Shown: piece after piece, positions 60,026-64,000 of the stretch
Layout: every line of letters starts with the position of its first letter
Numbering within the stretch: position 1 is the stretch's first letter
Assembly (NCBI RefSeq): GCF_030848945.1
Contig: NZ_JANHAX010000003.1
Location: forward strand, 434,001-498,000
DNA: 64,000 nt
Direction of reading: 5' to 3'
DNA from: Marimonas arenosa
GTDB lineage: Bacteria > Pseudomonadota > Alphaproteobacteria > Rhodobacterales > Rhodobacteraceae
Made by a program: the position numbers and the translations under genes
The notes under the pieces: model-generated
The model's input: only the letters and a program-made list of their open reading frames with translations
What the model was told of the DNA's origin: nothing
The model's database searches: none

Positions 60026-61827
60026 TGAGGGGGTCCTTTTGCCAGATCGCCATCGATCTTGCGGGCATAGCCGCGCGGGGTGAACATGCGCGGGCCCTCG
60101 CCCAGTTGCGCCAGCCGGGTGTTGGATGACCCGACCAGCACGACGGTGAGCATGTCGACCTCGTCAACCTGCAGCTCATCAAGCCTACGGTAGCGTATGG
60201 TTTCTTCCGGACGCCCGAGATTGGTGGCCAGCATTACCGGCGTATCGGCGAGGCGGTGGCGCAGCAGAATTTCGCGCGCTTCGGCCAGCAGGGTGCGGCG
60301 GGTCTTGCTGACCGGATTGTAGAACGCGATCACGAAATCGCCCTCGGCCGCGGCCTTGATGCGGCGCAGGATGTCGGCCCGGGGTGTCAGCAGATCGGAG
60401 AGCGATATGGTGCAGAAATCATGTCCCAGGGGGGCCCCGGCGCGGGCGGCCGCGCCCTGCAGGGCTGAGACGCCGGGCGAGCAGACGATTTCGGCGCGTC
60501 GGGCGGCATCAGAAACGCCGTGATCCTCCGGCGTCCGGTCGAGCAGCTCGAAAACCAGCGCGCCCATGGCATAGATGCCGGCATCGCCAGAGCAGATCAG
60601 CGCGACGTTGTGGCCTTCGCCGGCCCGTTCGAGCGCATAGCGGCAGCGGGCCTCTTCGCCGCCCAGCGGGAAATCCGAGCGTTGTTTGCCGGCGGCGAGC
60701 GGGCCCAGCAGGTCGATATAAAGCCCGTAGCCGACCAACTCGTCGGCCTCGGCGATGAGCCGTGACACCTCGGGCGTGCGCCACGCGGCCTGGCCGGGGC
60801 CGATACCCACCACCGACAGGCGGCCGCGGGGACGGCCGTTAAGTTGGGTCAAGGGTGCATCCGCGCGGGAGAGGGCGCAGGTGCAGTTTTCCGTCTTGCG
60901 CTTGGGAACGGCAAGGTCGCCGCCGATGGCGAGCGCGGCCGCTTCCGAGACGCCATGCGTGCCGACTTCGGCGAAGACGACTTCGGACGGGTTGGCCAGA
61001 CGCGGAGTTTGCGCTTCGAGTTCTTCCGCCGAGAACAACCGCAGCGGCACGTTCAGGCGGCGGGCGGTCTGAATCATCGCGGGTTCGTCGGCCTTGAGGT
61101 CGATGGTGGCGACGCAGGCGATCGCGCCCGGGGCGATGTCGTTCTTCTCCAGCGTTTGCGTCACGAGTTGCCACATCTCTTCCGGGTCGGCGCCTCGGGC
61201 GCAGCCTAGGCCCAGAGCATACGCTTGCGGATGGTAAACGAGCCGCTGACGGCTCCCCGGCACGGACGTCTCACTGACGCAGAGCTCAATGTCGCCGCCG
61301 GTGTCGTCGAGGCCGAAGATGTCGGGGCCGCTGAGCGTGAACCCGGCGCCGTTCAGCAGCGCGGCCATCACCGGCTTGGCATGCTCGGGGTTGGCAAGGC
61401 GGTAGCCTGCGGGCGGTTCGTCGAGCGCCACGCCAAGCGCGATGTCGCCGGCGGTGGTGACGGCGGGGGTGGCGCCGATGGCCCCGGCGATCCGCCGCGC
61501 CAGCCGGTTGGCGCCGCGATGGCCGCCGAGCAGGGGCACGACGACCTTGCCGTCGTCGGAGATCGAGAGAACCGGCGGTTCGGTGGTCTTGTCGGACAGC
61601 AGGGGTGCAACGGCGCGGACCAGGATGCCCGAGGCGCAGACGCCAATGATCGGTGTGCCGGCGGCAAACAGATCGCGGGCGTGATCGAGCGCATTGGGGA
61701 AGAACGCGTCGGCCTTGTCAACGCGGGCTTCGCGGCCATGCACCGGCGCGCCGAGCGCGGTGGCGAGGCGGTGCGCCAACGGTTCGCCGGCGCGGTTGAG
61801 GCACAGGATCACGGGGGTCACAGCCAT
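60022..61827 (-). CDS. CbiG-CobJ fusion (cobalamin biosynthesis)
   Basis: 601-aa fused corrin enzyme. Residues about 1-320 are CbiG-like (GTPIIGVCASGILVRAVAPL, VVVPLLGGHRGANRLARRIA, and the CbiG_C part LGLGCARGADPEEMWQLVTQ, EVGTHGVSEAAALAIGG). Residues about 335-601 are CobJ (precorrin-3B C17-methyltransferase: LSVVGIGPGQAAWRTPEVSR, VALICSGDAGIYAMGALVFE, EIVCSPGVSALQGAAARAG and FYNPVSKTRRTLLAEAREIL). CbiG opens the delta-lactone in the anaerobic route and its C-terminus is homologous to CobE of the aerobic route. Overlaps cobI by 10 bp. Confidence 0.92.
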   Translation of the reverse strand: MAVTPVILCLNRAGEPLAHRLATALGAPVHGREARVDKADAFFPNALDHARDLFAAGTPIIGVCASGILVRAVAPLLSDKTTEPPVLSISDDGKVVVPLLGGHRGANRLARRIAGAIGATPAVTTAGDIALGVALDEPPAGYRLANPEHAKPVMAALLNGAGFTLSGPDIFGLDDTGGDIELCVSETSVPGSRQRLVYHPQAYALGLGCARGADPEEMWQLVTQTLEKNDIAPGAIACVATIDLKADEPAMIQTARRLNVPLRLFSAEELEAQTPRLANPSEVVFAEVGTHGVSEAAALAIGGDLAVPKRKTENCTCALSRADAPLTQLNGRPRGRLSVVGIGPGQAAWRTPEVSRLIAEADELVGYGLYIDLLGPLAAGKQRSDFPLGGEEARCRYALERAGEGHNVALICSGDAGIYAMGALVFELLDRTPEDHGVSDAARRAEIVCSPGVSALQGAAARAGAPLGHDFCTISLSDLLTPRADILRRIKAAAEGDFVIAFYNPVSKTRRTLLAEAREILLRHRLADTPVMLATNLGRPEETIRYRRLDELQVDEVDMLTVVLVGSSNTRLAQLGEGPRMFTPRGYARKIDGDLAKGPPQ

Positions 61828-62525
61828 GGGTCGGCGCCTTTCGTGACGAGAATCATCGAGAAATAGGGGGCGGATTGCGGCGCGTCTGAGAGCGGCACGG
61901 CGCGCTCATCCGGCAGGGTGGCGCGTTCGATGTAATGGGCGCGACCGGTGAGGCCGAGTTCGTTCAGCAGCGCGCGGACACGCGGCATGTGGCGGCCGAG
62001 CTTCACGATGGCGAAACTGTTAGCCGATTCCATACGCCCACGAAGGGTTTTGTCGTCGAGCGGGGCGGGCAGCACGGCGAACACCTCGTTGCGTGCGGTC
62101 AGCGGCAGGCCGGCACGCGCCGCCGCGGCCATGACCGAGGCGACACCGGGAACAACCTCGACCGTATGGTGCGGCGCCAACCGGGCATGGACATACATGA
62201 ACGAGCCGTAGAAGAATGGATCGCCTTCGCAGAGAAAGGCGACATCCTGGCCGCAGTCCAGCGCCTCGGCGATGCGTGCCGCACCGAGGTCATACGCCGC
62301 CTGCGCCGGGGCGCGGTCGCGGGTCATCGGGATGTCGAGGCGGATCTCGTGGGCGCTGGCGGAGATATGCGTCGCGGCGATGTTGCGGGCGATACTTTCG
62401 GTGCCGGGAAGCGCCGGATAGGCAATGATCGGGGTGGCGGCGATCAGGCGTGCTGCCTTCAGCGTAATCAGTTCAGGATCGCCGGGACCAAGGCCGACGC
62501 CAAAGAGAGTTCCCGGCATTGTCAT
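61818..62525 (-). CDS. cobI: Precorrin-2 C(20)-methyltransferase
   Basis: 235-aa tetrapyrrole methylase: GTLFGVGLGPGDPELITLKA, VAFLCEGDPFFYGSFMYVHA and VEVVPGVASVMAAAARAGLP are conserved family segments. Ends SMILVTKGADPWL. The start overlaps the cobL stop (ATGA), and the frame is open far upstream only as an antisense-like shadow of cobL. Confidence 0.94.
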   Translation of the reverse strand: MTMPGTLFGVGLGPGDPELITLKAARLIAATPIIAYPALPGTESIARNIAATHISASAHEIRLDIPMTRDRAPAQAAYDLGAARIAEALDCGQDVAFLCEGDPFFYGSFMYVHARLAPHHTVEVVPGVASVMAAAARAGLPLTARNEVFAVLPAPLDDKTLRGRMESANSFAIVKLGRHMPRVRALLNELGLTGRAHYIERATLPDERAVPLSDAPQSAPYFSMILVTKGADPWL

Positions 62526-63724
62526 CGTTTCACGAGGCTCCACTGCGTGACCGGCATCAACGGACGCCAGCCAGTGCGGGGACCAACCGGCGCGGCGCGG
62601 GAGATCTGGAGCTTGACCAACTGGCCTCCATATTTCTTGTTCAATTCCAGAAGGATGGCCTCGGATTCCAGCGTCACGGCGTTGGCGACGAGACGGCCCA
62701 GCGGACGCAGTGCCTCCCAGGCGGCGTCCAAGGTCTGGTGGCTGAGCCCGCCGCCGATGAAGATCGCGTCGGGCGGCTCCAGCCCGGTGAGCGCCTGTGG
62801 CACGGTGCCGTCGATCAGCTCGAGCCGGGGTGTGCCCAGCGCCAGCGCGTTGGCGGCGGCCAGCGCGCGGCGGTCGGGCCGCGGTTCGATGCCGATGGCG
62901 CGGGTGTGGCGGGCGCCGCGCATCCATTCTATGGCGACCGAGCCGCATCCCGACCCGATATCCCACAACAGCGCGCCGCGCATCGGCATCAGCTTGGCCA
63001 GCGTGGCGGCGCGGACCTCCTGCTTGGTCATGGTGCCGTCGGATTGGAACATCTCGTCCGGCAGGCCGGGCACGCGCGGCAAGAGCGCGGCATCCGGCGC
63101 GGCGACGCATTCGACCGCCAGCGTGTTGAAGGCGGGAACGGTGTGGGCCCAGGTTGCGGCGATCCCGTCGAAGCGTTGTTCGTTTTTGCCGCCCATACTC
63201 GCCAGTACGGTCATGCGCGATTGGCCGAAGCCGCGCTCGGCGAGGAAGCGGGCGATCTGCGCCGGCGTTTCCTCGCCGGTGGTGAGGATCAGCAACCGCG
63301 CATCCGGCTGGATGAAGGCGATCATCTGCTCGACCGGGCGGCCATGCACGGTGAGGGTTTCGAGATCGGCCATCGACCAGCCCATTCGGGCCGCGGCCAG
63401 TTGAAACGCCGAAAGCTGGGGGTGGTAGGTGATTTCGGCCGGGTCGATGGCGCGGCCGATACGGGCGCCGACCGAGAACCACAAGGGATCGCCGGTGGCG
63501 AGCACGACGACGCGCTTGCCCTTGAGCCCGGCCAGGTTGTCGATCAGCGCATCGAACGGCGAGGGCCAGGAGAGGCGTTCGGCGGTGGCGTTGCCCGACA
63601 GCGTGTGGTGCCGGTCGCCGCCGATGATGATTTCAGCCGCCTCGACCACGGCGCGGGTGGCCGGGGTCAGGCCCTCAAGCCCATCCTCGCCGATGCCGAC
63701 AATATGCAGCCAAGGTGCGGTCAC
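62522..63724 (-). CDS. cobL: Precorrin-6Y C5,15-methyltransferase (decarboxylating)
   Basis: 400-aa CbiE-CbiT fusion. The N-terminal methylase ([60 protein letters not shown]) is followed from about residue 210 by a class I methyltransferase domain ([35 protein letters not shown]). Start is a GTG overlapping the cobH stop (GTGA). Normal CobL length. Confidence 0.95.
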   Translation of the reverse strand: MTAPWLHIVGIGEDGLEGLTPATRAVVEAAEIIIGGDRHHTLSGNATAERLSWPSPFDALIDNLAGLKGKRVVVLATGDPLWFSVGARIGRAIDPAEITYHPQLSAFQLAAARMGWSMADLETLTVHGRPVEQMIAFIQPDARLLILTTGEETPAQIARFLAERGFGQSRMTVLASMGGKNEQRFDGIAATWAHTVPAFNTLAVECVAAPDAALLPRVPGLPDEMFQSDGTMTKQEVRAATLAKLMPMRGALLWDIGSGCGSVAIEWMRGARHTRAIGIEPRPDRRALAAANALALGTPRLELIDGTVPQALTGLEPPDAIFIGGGLSHQTLDAAWEALRPLGRLVANAVTLESEAILLELNKKYGGQLVKLQISRAAPVGPRTGWRPLMPVTQWSLVKR

Positions 63725-64000
63725 AAACGATCCTCCGGCAATCCGGCGGCCAGCGCGTTGACGGCTGCCGAAGCCATGGCGGAGCCGCCGCGGCGGCCGC
63801 GCAGGGCGATGAAATCCGCGCCGCGCGGATTGGCGGCGAGCTCGGCTTTGGATTCGGCGGCGCCGACGAACCCGACCGGGAAGCCGAGGATCAGTGCGGG
63901 CGGCGCGGCGCCGTCGTCGATTAGTTCCAGCAGGTGGAAGAGTGCCGTCGGTGCATTGCCGATGGCAACGACGGCGCCTTCGAGCCAGTCGGTCCAGAGC
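63721..64000 (-). CDS. cobH: Precorrin-8X methylmutase, cut by window edge
   Basis: C-terminal 92 codons of CobH, which moves a methyl from C11 to C12 to give hydrogenobyrinate. Visible: [40 protein letters not shown] and [20 protein letters not shown], all CobH signatures. The gene continues beyond 64000. Its TGA overlaps the cobL GTG, so at least five genes are coupled leftward. Confidence 0.95.
   Translation of the reverse strand, partial: LWTDWLEGAVVAIGNAPTALFHLLELIDDGAAPPALILGFPVGFVGAAESKAELAANPRGADFIALRGRRGGSAMASAAVNALAAGLPEDRL

Noticed and set aside
1-64000. CRISPR arrays, tRNA or rRNA genes, transposases
   Set aside because: No spaced direct repeats, cloverleaf-like segments, conserved rRNA stretches or transposase/integrase motifs were recognised in any part of the window.

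Overview
The window is about 63% G+C. Its gene content points to an alphaproteobacterium of the Rhodobacteraceae (Roseobacter group): an F0 operon atpI-atpB-atpE-atpF'-atpF with two b-type subunits, a phasin, a pdxJ-acpS-lepB-rnc-era housekeeping block, an aerobic-type cob cluster, a perfect CtrA-type box (TTAA-N7-TTAAC) and many translationally coupled ATGA/GTGA junctions. No tRNA, rRNA, CRISPR array or intact insertion sequence was seen. Both edges cut genes: a GNAT acetyltransferase on the left and cobH on the right.

Layout. 1-2.7 kb: leftward ffh followed by three GNAT-type genes, the first internally deleted. 2.9-8.9 kb: a membrane protein, a GT8-like glycosyltransferase, a PH-like membrane protein, a LysR/EamA pair, and an ArsR regulator coupled to a GT61-like glycosyltransferase. 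9.0-11.8 kb: the F0 ATP synthase operon with a terminator. 12.0-15.9 kb: a cassette of an SBP56/methanethiol-oxidase-family protein, a polytopic membrane protein, two tandem Lin0512-family paralogs and a FadR-type regulator, with two palindromic operator candidates. 16-18.5 kb: phasin, cobO, a GFA-fold protein, a strong small-RNA candidate and a lipoprotein with a CtrA box. 18.7-28.6 kb: murein transglycosylase, RNase R, a TIGR04282 glycosyltransferase, dapE, a Hint-domain protein, a RluA-type pseudouridine synthase, an NTF2-like protein and a methyltransferase. 28.8-35.6 kb: an FAD-linked 2-hydroxyacid dehydrogenase, an ankyrin protein and a beta-oxidation block (two acyl-CoA dehydrogenases and a FadJ-type bifunctional enzyme).

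35.8-48.2 kb: DUF1491, era, a RidA protein facing a decayed P-loop kinase gene, rnc, lepB, a lower-G+C insert, then acpS, a secreted protein, pdxJ, DUF2062, relA/spoT and rpoZ. The insert holds a WYL regulator, a NIF3/CutA-like protein and an EF-hand gene broken by an in-frame stop. 48.5-59.1 kb: folK, a NYN-domain protein, cytochrome c, ispH, GST, DUF3429, a methyltransferase, rnhA, three small YeaQ/GlsB-like membrane proteins, fmt, three peptide deformylase paralogs (one catalytically degenerate) and a MalY/PatB aminotransferase. 59.2-64 kb: the cobalamin operon cobH-cobL-cobI-(cbiG-cobJ fusion)-cobM.

Most worth a second look: the SBP56/Lin0512 cassette, the two-hairpin small RNA with anti-Shine-Dalgarno loops near 17.85 kb, the interrupted EF-hand gene, the degenerate deformylase, and a four-copy intergenic repeat. 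All functional calls rest on motif recognition by eye; no database search was run.
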